A stretch of DNA of 64,000 nt from JBDTNQ01 sp039933635 (GTDB lineage: Bacteria; Acidobacteriota; Vicinamibacteria; Vicinamibacterales; SCN-69-37): assembly GCA_039933635.1 (NCBI GenBank), contig JBDTNQ010000006.1, forward strand, positions 25,375 through 89,374, written 5' to 3'. Of this stretch, positions 53,407 to 61,298 are shown piece by piece. Every line of letters starts with the position of its first letter. Position 1 is the first letter of the stretch. The position numbers and the translations under genes are program-made. Under the pieces are notes generated by a model. It was not told the origin of the DNA. It ran no database searches and was given only the letters and a program-made list of their open reading frames with translations.

Positions 53407-53640
53407 ATGCGCGATCTCGCGGCGCGTCGCCTGTCGAGGGTCGCGGTGGTCTGCCCGGGATTCACGGCGGACTGTCTTGAAACGATCGAGGAGATCGGCA
53501 TCACTGGCCGCGAAAAGTACCATCAGCTCGGCGGCGGCGAGTATCGACTCCTCTCGTGCCTCAACACGCGTGAGAGCTGGATCGAAAGCCTGACGACGGT
53601 CGTCAGCCGCGAACTCGAGGGCTGGCGACCGCCGTCGTGA
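53407..53640 (+). pseudogene. Orphan C-terminal fragment of ferrochelatase
   Basis: 77 residues matching only the end of HemH: LSRVAVVCPGFTADCLETIEEIGITGREKYHQLGGGEYRLLSCLNTRESWIESLTTVV. The VVCPGFxADCLETIEEI motif is the family signature of the C-terminal helix. The catalytic N-terminal two thirds are missing: the preceding gene ends with TAG 18 nt upstream in the same frame and has no similarity. The fragment has no ribosome site. Likely a relic of a lost hemH. Confidence 0.7.
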
Positions 53641-55341
53641 CTACGGCCGCGGCGGTGCTGACGGCGCGGGTGGCGGGGTCGGCGGGCGCGCCGGCCGCCT
53701 GGGCGCGGGCGGCCCTGGAGGTGGCGGAGGTGGTGTCGCGAAACCGTCTTCAGCGAACCCTGATTCCACGGGTGAAATGACCACTCGGCGTCCGCTCGAG
53801 TATTGCTCCATCGCTCCACGCTGCAATTGTCGGATGCGACTCCGGATCGCCAGCGCTGGATCGAGGTGCCCTGCCTTCGTCTCGGCATCCTGAAGCTTCT
53901 GCAGTTGCTCGACCAGGGCTGTGCGCTCGCGTGCTATCGCGTCCTCCGCCTCGCGACGCTTCTGTGCGGTGGTCTCGCCGAACTTGCGGACGAGCACCTG
54001 CGCTTCTGCCGGCAAGTCGCCGTCGACTTGACGCACAGACACCTCCGTATAGCGCAGCGTCCCCTGGAAGGTTGGCCCGGCAGCTTGGGTTTCAACAACA
54101 ACCGGCGCCGATGCGATCGAGCGCCCTTCGACGGCGACGGGCCTGGCCGGCGTGTACACAAGGATGGTCTGTTCAGCAGGAACAGATGGAGGCCGTGCCG
54201 TCGTCGCCCCTCGAGCCGTGGGCCGTGGCGCCGGCTGTTGCGCCATCGATGGAGTCGGCCGCGGTGATTGTGGAGGCGTCGGCAGGACTGCGGGGGATGT
54301 TGGACGCTGTGCCCATGCGGGAAACGCAATGGCGGCGACGAGAACGCTGGTGCAGAGCGCAAGGCGAGAGAGCCGTACCGGTACGTGGGCTCGCATGATC
54401 ATTGCGAGTCTCCTTTCCATGAGTCGACGATTGCCGGAACGCACGCCGATCGCGGGGATCGGCGTGCGGAGTGAGGAGTAACCGGCCGAGAACGCGAGCA
54501 GCGCTTCGGCGTAGTGTCGACGATCACGAGGCGCGAGTTTGGCAACCCAGGCGTCGCAGGCGAGTTCCGCGTTGGCCCGCAGCTGCTGGCGAACATGCCA
54601 GAACAACGGATTCCACCACCACGCGCAGCCGGCGGCCAGGTCGAGCCACCCAATCCAATGGTCGTGGCGCTTGACGTGCGCCAGTTCGTGCGTCAGCAGT
54701 CCATCGATGGCCTGCGTGTGGATGGATTCGGGCAACGTCTCCGGCCATAAGATGACGGGACGCAGGCCGCCCCACACGACCGGCGATGCAAGCGCGGCGA
54801 GACGAATCGGCACTGGCCGCACGTCCATTCGCACGGCGACGGATTGAAGCTGATGAGACAATTCGTCCCCCACGGCGCGGGCGCCCCGCATCAGTTGACG
54901 CATCCGCCACGCGCGAACGGCGTGGACGCAGCCGAACAGACAAGATCCGGCGATCCAGAGAAGCCCTGCCACTGCGCGCCAATCAAAGGCGTTGAGTTTC
55001 GTCGCGACGGATGTTGTCAATATCTCGGTGGAGCCTTGGAGCGTCGGGTCCAAGGTCTGGGATCCTCCCTCGGAACCCTGGACCCCTCGGTCCACCGTGG
55101 AGCCCTGGGCCTTCAGGTCCAGGGCAGTCCCCGGACCTGAAGGCCCAGGGCTCCATCCGACAGGGCCCGACTCCAGCGCCCACGGCCACGCGAGCACGGG
55201 CGGCAGCACGAGCTTGATCAGCACGATCGTCCAGAGCAGATGCCGCAGCCCTGGGCCGGCGCGCAGGAGGCGCGTAGTGACCTGTACCGCTGCGGCGAGC
55301 ACCGCGACGGTTGCGAGATGTTGCGTCAGCCACCACACCAT
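53641..55341 (-). CDS. BlaR1-like M56 membrane metalloprotease (pair 2)
   Basis: 566 residues. TM segments at about 8-28, 38-55, 124-142 and 315-335 surround the zinc site H218-E-L-A-H222 and the later NAELACDAWVAKLAPRDRRHYAEAL motif. Residues about 58-106 are a Gly/Ser/Thr-rich insert encoded by palindromic repeats (DNA 55099-55154 is a perfect 22-bp inverted repeat). The C-terminal part is Pro-rich and coiled (EEDAIARERTALVEQLQKLQDAETK-like), not a beta-lactam sensor. Operon with BlaI pair 2, 3 nt apart. Confidence 0.88.
   Translation of the reverse strand: MVWWLTQHLATVAVLAAAVQVTTRLLRAGPGLRHLLWTIVLIKLVLPPVLAWPWALESGPVGWSPGPSGPGTALDLKAQGSTVDRGVQGSEGGSQTLDPTLQGSTEILTTSVATKLNAFDWRAVAGLLWIAGSCLFGCVHAVRAWRMRQLMRGARAVGDELSHQLQSVAVRMDVRPVPIRLAALASPVVWGGLRPVILWPETLPESIHTQAIDGLLTHELAHVKRHDHWIGWLDLAAGCAWWWNPLFWHVRQQLRANAELACDAWVAKLAPRDRRHYAEALLAFSAGYSSLRTPIPAIGVRSGNRRLMERRLAMIMRAHVPVRLSRLALCTSVLVAAIAFPAWAQRPTSPAVLPTPPQSPRPTPSMAQQPAPRPTARGATTARPPSVPAEQTILVYTPARPVAVEGRSIASAPVVVETQAAGPTFQGTLRYTEVSVRQVDGDLPAEAQVLVRKFGETTAQKRREAEDAIARERTALVEQLQKLQDAETKAGHLDPALAIRSRIRQLQRGAMEQYSSGRRVVISPVESGFAEDGFATPPPPPPGPPAPRRPARPPTPPPAPSAPPRP
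55099..55154. repeat. Perfect 22-bp inverted repeat inside the M56 gene
   Basis: Arms 55099-55120 and 55133-55154 are exact reverse complements around a 12-nt loop. The right arm contains the CCCCGGACCTGAAGG core shared with 19897 and 60143. The neighbouring 55025-55098 holds further weaker hairpins (e.g. GGACCCCTCGGTCC). The element sits in the coding region for residues about 63-81 of the protease and keeps the frame open. Confidence 0.85.
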
Positions 55342-55344
55342 GGG

Positions 55345-55731
55345 CTACTCCTCGGATGCGAGGTCGTCGAGCAGCTGGCGCAGGTCCGCGATGTCATGGG
55401 GTGAGAGATGGCGTCCACGCACGAGCGCGTGGACCAGCGGGCTTGCTGTGCCATCACAAATGCGGCGCGCCAGGGTCGCCAGCCCCTGGCCTAGGACCTC
55501 ATCTCGTGTCACGGCAGCTCGGAAGACATGGGCCGTGTCCCGGCGGTCGACGGAGACGTAGCCCTTCTGGCGGAGCCGGGAGAGCAGCGTGAGAATGGTG
55601 TTGTACGCGAGCGGCTGCTGGCGGCGTGGGAGGCGCCCCTCGATGTCCCTGACGGTGCCGGCCCCCTGTGTCCACAGAGTCTTGAGCACGGAAAGTTCGG
55701 TGTCGCTGATGGGGGCTTTCTGTCGGGCCAT
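55345..55731 (-). CDS. BlaI/MecI-family repressor (pair 2)
   Basis: 128 residues. Winged helix: ISDTELSVLKTLWTQGAGTVRDIEGRLPRRQQPLAYNTILTLLSRLRQKGYVSVDRRDTAHVFRAAV, followed by a dimer domain DEVLGQGLATLARRI and a short helix to the end (LRQLLDDLASEE). It represses the cassette together with its M56 protease just downstream (3 nt apart). Two classical TACA/TGTA operators sit directly upstream of the start. Paralogue of the repressor at 47581-47964, clearly diverged (different DNA-recognition helix). Confidence 0.92.
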   Translation of the reverse strand: MARQKAPISDTELSVLKTLWTQGAGTVRDIEGRLPRRQQPLAYNTILTLLSRLRQKGYVSVDRRDTAHVFRAAVTRDEVLGQGLATLARRICDGTASPLVHALVRGRHLSPHDIADLRQLLDDLASEE

Positions 55732-55739
55732 GCCGCCTC

Positions 55740-55752
55740 CTACATGATGTAG
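55740..55752. promoter_or_regulatory. BlaI operator 1 (pair 2)
   Basis: CTACA-TGA-TGTAG, a perfect inverted repeat of the classical TACA/TGTA type, 8 bp before the repressor start. A second copy lies at 55764-55776; centres are 24 bp apart. Confidence 0.75.
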
Positions 55753-55763
55753 GACTATATCTA

Positions 55764-55776
55764 CTACAGAGTGTAG
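55764..55776. promoter_or_regulatory. BlaI operator 2 (pair 2)
   Basis: CTACA-GAG-TGTAG, a perfect inverted repeat matching the operator at 55740-55752, with a 24-bp centre spacing. Together they overlap the expected promoter of the cassette. Confidence 0.75.
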
Positions 55777-55794
55777 GAGGGCGCAAGGCCGGGC

Positions 55795-58443
55795 CTACCA
55801 GCGCGCCATCGTCAGGTCGCGGTCGACCCGGACGCGCCGGATCGGGCTCTCCAGTGGAATGCGCGTGTCGCTCGCGCGCTGGTTGGATGTGACGTGCATC
55901 GCCGCGCTTCGGCCGTCGACGTACTCGAGCAGGATCGGCACCGACACATCGAAGACGTCGCCAATCTGCTCGACCCGCACCGTCAAGGTGCGTGGGTCAA
56001 CTTGGCGCCACGAGACGCGTAACTGGGGCAGGGCCGCGCCATGGATCCACCGCTCGAAGAAGCGATTGAGCGGCTGGCCGCTGGCGCGCTCGAAGGCCGC
56101 TCGAAGTTCGTTCGTCGTCGCGGACCTGAAGCGGGAGCGCGCGTAGAAATCTCGCAGGCCGGCGCTGAATGACGCGTCGCCGATCAGCTCCCGCAGCATG
56201 TCGAGCACCAGCGCGGACTTGTTGTAGAGCACCGCGCGAAACACGCGGGGCATGGCGCGGATGTGCCCGAGGCGATACCCCAGACTGATCGGGCCTTCAC
56301 CTTCCAGACCCTTCACGGACGAGCGCATGTGCGCCATCACGTTGCGCGTGATGCTCGCGCTCCGGGTGGCCGCGATGTACCGAAGGGCGAAGTACTGGGC
56401 GAGCCCCTCGCTCAGCCATTGATCGTGGTAGCTCGAGTAGCCGACGGCCTGTCCCCACCACTGATGCGCGATCTCGTGCGCGAGCACGAAGTCCGGCACC
56501 TGATCGAATGCCACCGGGTCATCTCGCCACGAGAGAAATGACGACGGCCGAGGTTGCTGGATCAGCGCGAAGTATGCCGGACTGTGACCGCCCGGCAGGT
56601 CGTCGTCAATGGACGCGGCGGTGAACGTGGGGTACGGCGCATCTCCCACTTCCGCCGCGTAGAACATCAGGATCCGCGCCGCCTGCGCCGCCAGATCGGC
56701 CGACGCCTTCGCTTGTGGGGGGGTCGCCATGGCATCCACCACCACGCGCCGGTCCGGTGATGTTCCCGGCAGGGCCGCCGTGGCCGTCCCCATGGGGATC
56801 CACCGGCTGATGACGCACGCGAGATACCGCACCGGGCGATCGGTCTCGAAGCGGGTCGTGCGCCATGCGCCCGAAGATGGCGGCGCCAGCGTCGAGCCCA
56901 CGCCCATCGGCCCGTCGTCTCTTCTCCCACTGGCCACGACGGCGACATCGTCCGGCACGGTCACCCGAAGACTCGCTGTCGCGTAGTCGTTCGCCACTTG
57001 CGGGTACCAGGCCCGGCGGACGCTCAACACGAATCTCGATGTCGGCGGCAGGCGCGGCCGTTCGGCGCTTTCGTCCTGCTCCTGCGCGGCGAACTCCAGC
57101 GTCTCGCGAGCCAGCGTCTGTGACTCGAGTCGTCCGGAGTACGCGATGTCGATACGGACGTCACTGTTGACGGGGACCGTACCCGGTAGGGTCACGAGCA
57201 GTTGGTCCTGACCGACCACGCGCACTGGGAGCAGGCGTCCCAGTTGCGGGGAAGAGACCGAGGACACGAGCAGCGGCTCGGCCAGACGCAACGTCAAGCC
57301 GCCAGCGGCCGGCTGCGTCAAGCGCACCGTCAGCATCGCGCGCGCCGTGACGAAGGCGCGTGCCGGATCGATCCGAATGTCCAGGTCGTAGTGCCGCACG
57401 TCGTAGCCCATCTCGCGCATGGCGCCTTGCGCCTCGTGCTGTCCGGCCGAGGCATAGAGCGAGATCTGCCGGCGGCGCATCCGATCGAACAGCGCGACGT
57501 CTTCGACGTCGCCGGGCGTTCGCGTGTAGGTCAGCCACCCGTGCGCCGGCGTCCTGAATTCAACGACGGCACTGCCCGCCGGCGGATCGAGGGACCAGGA
57601 ATCGCCGGCGAGATCGCCGAGATTCAGGGTAAACGTCCGGGCCGCGCGATCTGCAAACAGCGCCGTGGCCCGTCCGGAGTCGCTGGACGTCGCGCGCGTG
57701 GCGCGCAACGTGTCGCCGGTGATCGCGCTTTCCAGGGTGCCGGGCGGCACCCGGATGAACGCGTCGCTGAACGTGGTGGTGAGGCTTGGGCGGCCCGCAA
57801 ACAGGCGAAGCTGCGCCTGCTCCGCGGCAAGCGGCGGGGCGAAGGTCAGTTGACCATCGCCGTGCAGGACCAGCGCCGTGTTTCCGGCGCCCGAATTCGC
57901 CATGAAGGCGATGCCTCGCGTCATGCGGAAGGTGACGTCCGGCGCCGTGAAGCTGAAGTTGTGGACGCTGTACGCCGTCCTGGTGTCGAGGGCCAGCCGC
58001 CTGAGGCCGTCGACGGCGCCGAGTTCGCTGACGGCCACGATCTCGTCCCGCCCGTTGCGCGTGGCGCTCGCTCGCGACGTGATCTCCCACGTGGCGAGGC
58101 GGCCGGCTTGTTCACGCGACGCGAACAGATCGACGACAGTCTTGGTCGTGACGCCGTTGCGATCGCGCTGGCGCTCACGCAGGACGACACGCGATCGGCC
58201 GATGGCCGTCATGCGGAAGAACACCAGCGTTGAGTCGAGAGAGAGCTGCGGGGCACCGAGCGCGCGAAAGGCGTCCGCGTCCGCGCGTTCCAGGGCGCCG
58301 CTGATATCAGAGAGAAGCGCGGTTGTCGCGTCGGCTTGCAACGGCCGCGCGGAGAGGGGCAGGCTGGCGGCGGCCATCAGCAGGACCGCCGCCAGTCGAA
58401 GCCGGGTGAGGCGGCCTATTTTGCCGCGTCGTTCCAAATCCAT
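55795..58443 (-). CDS. M1-family metallo-aminopeptidase-like protein
   Basis: About 882 residues from the ATG at 58443 (start overlaps the esterase end by 28 nt). N-terminal hydrophobic signal (RLAAVLLMAAASLPLSA), a long unassigned beta-rich half (about 40-380), then an M1 aminopeptidase module: LDIRIDPARAFVTARAMLTVRL, SVRRAWYPQ, the zinc motif HEIAHQWWGQAVG near residue 655 and SEGLAQYFALRYIA with the third ligand Glu 18 residues later. The GAMEN exopeptidase motif is replaced by a GHSPAYF-like region, so it may be a peptidase of different type. Periplasmic. Follows the esterase as operon. Confidence 0.85.
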   Translation of the reverse strand: MDLERRGKIGRLTRLRLAAVLLMAAASLPLSARPLQADATTALLSDISGALERADADAFRALGAPQLSLDSTLVFFRMTAIGRSRVVLRERQRDRNGVTTKTVVDLFASREQAGRLATWEITSRASATRNGRDEIVAVSELGAVDGLRRLALDTRTAYSVHNFSFTAPDVTFRMTRGIAFMANSGAGNTALVLHGDGQLTFAPPLAAEQAQLRLFAGRPSLTTTFSDAFIRVPPGTLESAITGDTLRATRATSSDSGRATALFADRAARTFTLNLGDLAGDSWSLDPPAGSAVVEFRTPAHGWLTYTRTPGDVEDVALFDRMRRRQISLYASAGQHEAQGAMREMGYDVRHYDLDIRIDPARAFVTARAMLTVRLTQPAAGGLTLRLAEPLLVSSVSSPQLGRLLPVRVVGQDQLLVTLPGTVPVNSDVRIDIAYSGRLESQTLARETLEFAAQEQDESAERPRLPPTSRFVLSVRRAWYPQVANDYATASLRVTVPDDVAVVASGRRDDGPMGVGSTLAPPSSGAWRTTRFETDRPVRYLACVISRWIPMGTATAALPGTSPDRRVVVDAMATPPQAKASADLAAQAARILMFYAAEVGDAPYPTFTAASIDDDLPGGHSPAYFALIQQPRPSSFLSWRDDPVAFDQVPDFVLAHEIAHQWWGQAVGYSSYHDQWLSEGLAQYFALRYIAATRSASITRNVMAHMRSSVKGLEGEGPISLGYRLGHIRAMPRVFRAVLYNKSALVLDMLRELIGDASFSAGLRDFYARSRFRSATTNELRAAFERASGQPLNRFFERWIHGAALPQLRVSWRQVDPRTLTVRVEQIGDVFDVSVPILLEYVDGRSAAMHVTSNQRASDTRIPLESPIRRVRVDRDLTMARW

Positions 58444-59432
58444 CGCAGCACGTCGGGCAGGATGGAGCCGCCATGGGCGTCCGAGTGCGCGCCATCGCCC
58501 CACACGTGGTTCACCTGGTAGCGCGGGCCGGCGTCTTTACGGCCGTCAGCTGTCGCGTTGGCCCATTCCAGAGCCGACAGCATCTGCTGATTGGCCAGGA
58601 ACCAGTTGCCGTGTTCGTTGTTGAGGTCGTTGGCGCCGTCCTGCAGGAAGATCTTAATCGGCTTGATGGGATTCTTGCGAATCAGGGTCGGGTAGAGATC
58701 GCCGCCCGGTGTTATCGGCTGCCCGTCGCGCGCGGGACGATACCCGATCGACGTGTAGCTCCCGATGTAGCTGATCACGTTGCGGAACTGGTCCGGGCGA
58801 TTCCACGCGACGGTGAACGCGCAGATCGCCCCGCTGCTCGTGCCGCCAATGGCACGTCGGGCCGGGTCCGTCGACAAGTTGTATTTCCGTGCCACGTCCG
58901 GCAGCATCTCGTCGACGATGAAGCGGGTGTACGCGTCGGAGAGGGCGTCGTACTCGGCGGCGCGATTGTTCGGATTTCCGGTGCCGATCGTGTCCGGATA
59001 GACATCGCCGCGCTGACCCGGAGTGATGAAGATGCCGATGGTGACCGGAATCTCCTTCTTCGCGATCAGGTTTTCGAGGACCTGTGGCACGCGCAACGAG
59101 CCCGTGAGACTGGTGGCGCGATTGCCATCCTGGAAGACGAGCACGTTGGCCGGTTGCGCCGGAGTGTACTGGGCCGGAACGTAGATCCAGTATTGGCGCA
59201 CCGTGTTGGGAATGACCTGACTCCGGAAGAGCAGCGGCCCTTCAAGGCGACCCTTCGGTACCCCGGCTTGCGGCAGCGAGTCCGGTCCAAGAGGGTAGTC
59301 GCCAGCCTTACGCTCGGCTGCAGGTGTTGCGGCCGGCGACGTGGGCTGCTGGGCCGACAGCGCGAGCGGCAACATCAGCGCCCCTGCTGCGCCACCAAGC
59401 GTGAGGCGGAGCCATCGAGATGAAATGGTCAT
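58416..59432 (-). CDS. Exported alpha/beta-hydrolase esterase (second copy)
   Basis: 338 residues from the ATG at 59432 (an ATG at 59471 is possible). Signal peptide about 1-27, then LGPDSLPQAGVPKGRLEGP leading into the esterase domain: QYWIYVPAQYTP, VLVFQDGNRA, VTIGIFITPGQRGDVYP, FIVDEMLPDVARKYNLS, the nucleophile elbow GGTSSGAICAF and late HVWGDGAHSDAHGG with the His. Same family and layout as 33211-34278 (enterochelin/feruloyl-esterase-like). It is upstream of the M1 peptidase gene with a 28-nt overlap. Confidence 0.87.
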   Translation of the reverse strand: MTISSRWLRLTLGGAAGALMLPLALSAQQPTSPAATPAAERKAGDYPLGPDSLPQAGVPKGRLEGPLLFRSQVIPNTVRQYWIYVPAQYTPAQPANVLVFQDGNRATSLTGSLRVPQVLENLIAKKEIPVTIGIFITPGQRGDVYPDTIGTGNPNNRAAEYDALSDAYTRFIVDEMLPDVARKYNLSTDPARRAIGGTSSGAICAFTVAWNRPDQFRNVISYIGSYTSIGYRPARDGQPITPGGDLYPTLIRKNPIKPIKIFLQDGANDLNNEHGNWFLANQQMLSALEWANATADGRKDAGPRYQVNHVWGDGAHSDAHGGSILPDVLRWIWNDAAK

Positions 59433-59534
59433 CCGCGTAGTGTCGGCCAGTCGTAAATCGATTGTCGACATAAATAAGTCCGAGCGGCCAGGCAGCAGAC
59501 GAACGGGCGAGCGCCGCTCTAGAATGGCGACAGC

Positions 59535-60137
59535 ATGGCAGAGCCAGAACAGTCCGCGGTGACACGGACCGATCGTGAAACGCGTCACGGCCATCGTGGC
59601 GCGGTGGTGTGGTTGACGGGACTCTCGGGCGCGGGAAAAACGACGATGGCGGGCGCGCTGGAGCGGGCGCTGTTCGCAAGGCAGGTCACCGTCTTCGTGC
59701 TCGATGGCGACAACATCCGCCGGGGATTGAGCTCGGATCTCGGATTTTCTGCCACGGACCGCCGCGAGAACATCCGGCGCATTGCCGAGGTTGCACGCTT
59801 GTTCGCGGACGCCGGGCTCATCGCCGTCACGGCGTTCATCTCGCCGTATGCCAGCGATCGTGATCGCGCCCGCCGTATTGCCGAAAGCACGGAGGCCGGA
59901 CCCGGCGTCCCCTTTCTGGAGGTGTACGTCGACGCGCCGCTGTCGGTTTGCGAAGCGCGCGATCCGAAGGGGCTTTACAGGAAGGCGCGGGACGGACAGA
60001 TTGCGCACTTCACCGGCGTCAGCGATCCGTACGAGCCGCCGGCACAGCCGGATGTGGTGCTGCACACGGGGCGTGATGGCATCGAGGTGTGTGTCCAACA
60101 ACTACTGGCGCACCTGTTGCCGTTGATCGCGAAGTAG
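59535..60137 (+). CDS. cysC: Adenylyl-sulfate kinase
   Basis: 200 residues. Walker A GLSGAGKTT at 29-37, FVLDGDNIRRGLSSDLGFSATDRRENIRR (APS-binding region), AVTAFISPYASDRDRARRI and VPFLEVYVDAPLSVCEARDPKGLYRKARDG define CysC. It phosphorylates adenosine phosphosulfate to PAPS with ATP in sulfate assimilation or sulfation. No cysD, cysN or cysH is present in the window, so it is isolated. A CCCCGGACCTGAAGG element follows its stop by 6 nt. Confidence 0.93.
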   Translation: MAEPEQSAVTRTDRETRHGHRGAVVWLTGLSGAGKTTMAGALERALFARQVTVFVLDGDNIRRGLSSDLGFSATDRRENIRRIAEVARLFADAGLIAVTAFISPYASDRDRARRIAESTEAGPGVPFLEVYVDAPLSVCEARDPKGLYRKARDGQIAHFTGVSDPYEPPAQPDVVLHTGRDGIEVCVQQLLAHLLPLIAK

Positions 60138-60142
60138 ATTGC

Positions 60143-60161
60143 CCCGGACCTGAAGGTCAGG
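60143..60161. repeat. CCCCGGACCTGAAGG element after cysC
   Basis: CCCCGGACCTGAAGG at 60143-60157 is the same 15-nt core as 19897-19911 and 55129-55143. Here the right arm is degenerate (GACCTGAAGGTC is the surviving stem), so any hairpin is short. It lies between cysC and the convergent DUF2721 gene. Confidence 0.55.
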
Positions 60162-60168
60162 GCGGACC

Positions 60169-60669
60169 CTAGATCGGCGCGCCGGGCGTGGGATGCTCGC
60201 CCGCCAAATCCAGTTCTTCCGACAGGAAGTCCACAGCGAGGCCCGTCTCGCGCACCATCATCGTGCAACCGACGACGAGGCCCATCACGCCGACGGTGCC
60301 GACTGCCAGGCCGAGCAACGCAAACGCGTGGAACGTGCCGTCGCCGGCGCGCGTGGCAATGAGCGCGCCGATGATGGAGATCAACGCCGCCGCCGCGAAC
60401 GATCCGATGGAGGTATAGAGAAAGCGCAGCGCGCCCAGGAGCAGATGGCCGCGCACCCGCAGGCGCGCCAACTGCTTGAGAAGCGACTCACGCCGCGCGT
60501 CGTCCAGGGGAAGCGTCGCCAGTTCCGCGTTGAGCACCCGTGTCCGATCAACCACTCGCGCGATGCGGTTCCCCGTTCCGAGGCAGAGCACCGACGACGC
60601 ATTCGTGAGTACGGCTGGGGCCACCACGATGGTCAGCGCCGCGAAGGGGTTATCGCCGAGACCTGCCAT
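60169..60669 (-). CDS. DUF2721 membrane protein
   Basis: 166 residues from the ATG at 60669 (a longer frame upstream is not homologous). MAGLGDNPFAALTIVVAPAVLTNASSVLCLGTGNRIARVVDRTRVL begins a first TM and the RxxxVVDRxR motif, followed by a charged helix (DDARRESLLKQLARLRVR) and two further TM segments (LLLGALRFLYTSIGSFAAAALISIIGALIA, AFALLGLAVGTVGVMGLVVGCTMMV). The layout matches DUF2721 inner-membrane proteins of unknown function. It is divergent from the CFA-synthase fragment. Confidence 0.85.
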   Translation of the reverse strand: MAGLGDNPFAALTIVVAPAVLTNASSVLCLGTGNRIARVVDRTRVLNAELATLPLDDARRESLLKQLARLRVRGHLLLGALRFLYTSIGSFAAAALISIIGALIATRAGDGTFHAFALLGLAVGTVGVMGLVVGCTMMVRETGLAVDFLSEELDLAGEHPTPGAPI

Positions 60670-60761
60670 GTATTGCGCCCACCCTTCCTGGGATTGTACA
60701 GGTATAGTGCGGGTTCCCCGGCGGTACTGGACTGGCACGTTCGGCGACACAGGCGGTGCCC

Positions 60762-61298
60762 ATGCGAACTACCCGAAGGTCGTTGGCAAGTGGACTGGCG
60801 GGATCGGTGGACGCGACGCGCGCCAGGTCCAGCCGCGCACCAGCGGCCTGGGCCGAGCCGTTCGACGGTTGGGCGCTGGGCCGCATCCGTCACGAATTGA
60901 CCGGCGCCCCCGTAGTCGTCCGTTTGTGGAACGGCCAGTTCGTGGCCCCCGGCGACGGTCCGCCTGTGGCGTCGGTGCTGATTCGCGATCGCCGGACGCT
61001 CGTGGGCCTCCTGCTCCGACCCGAGCTCGCATTTGGCGAGGCGTACACAGACGGTCGCATCGACGTGCAGGGCGACCTGACGCAGCTGTTCGACGCGACC
61101 AATCGCGCCGTTGCGTCGCAGGCGCGCCGCGGCTCGTGGCTCCCCGCCGGTGCCGAAGCCTCGATCCTGCCGCCGTGGCTCGGCACGTGGGTATCTCGCG
61201 CTTTGCTGGGCACGGCGTGGACGACGCGGCGGTGGGTGATCGAAGAGGGGTTCTTGCACCCGCGGCGGCCGCCGCTTGTCCTCGGGGTGCGGCCCTGA
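60762..61298 (+). pseudogene. N-terminal fragment of a cyclopropane-fatty-acid synthase-like protein
   Basis: 178 residues. VVVRLWNGQFVAPGDGPPVASVLIRDRRTLVGLLLRPELAFGEAYTDGRIDVQGDLTQLFDATNRA is the standard N-terminal domain of CFA-synthase-type methyltransferases, which then continue with a catalytic SAM domain. Here the frame degenerates after about residue 120 and stops with no SAM motif, so the enzyme part is lost. The TPR gene overlaps its 3' end. Confidence 0.7.
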
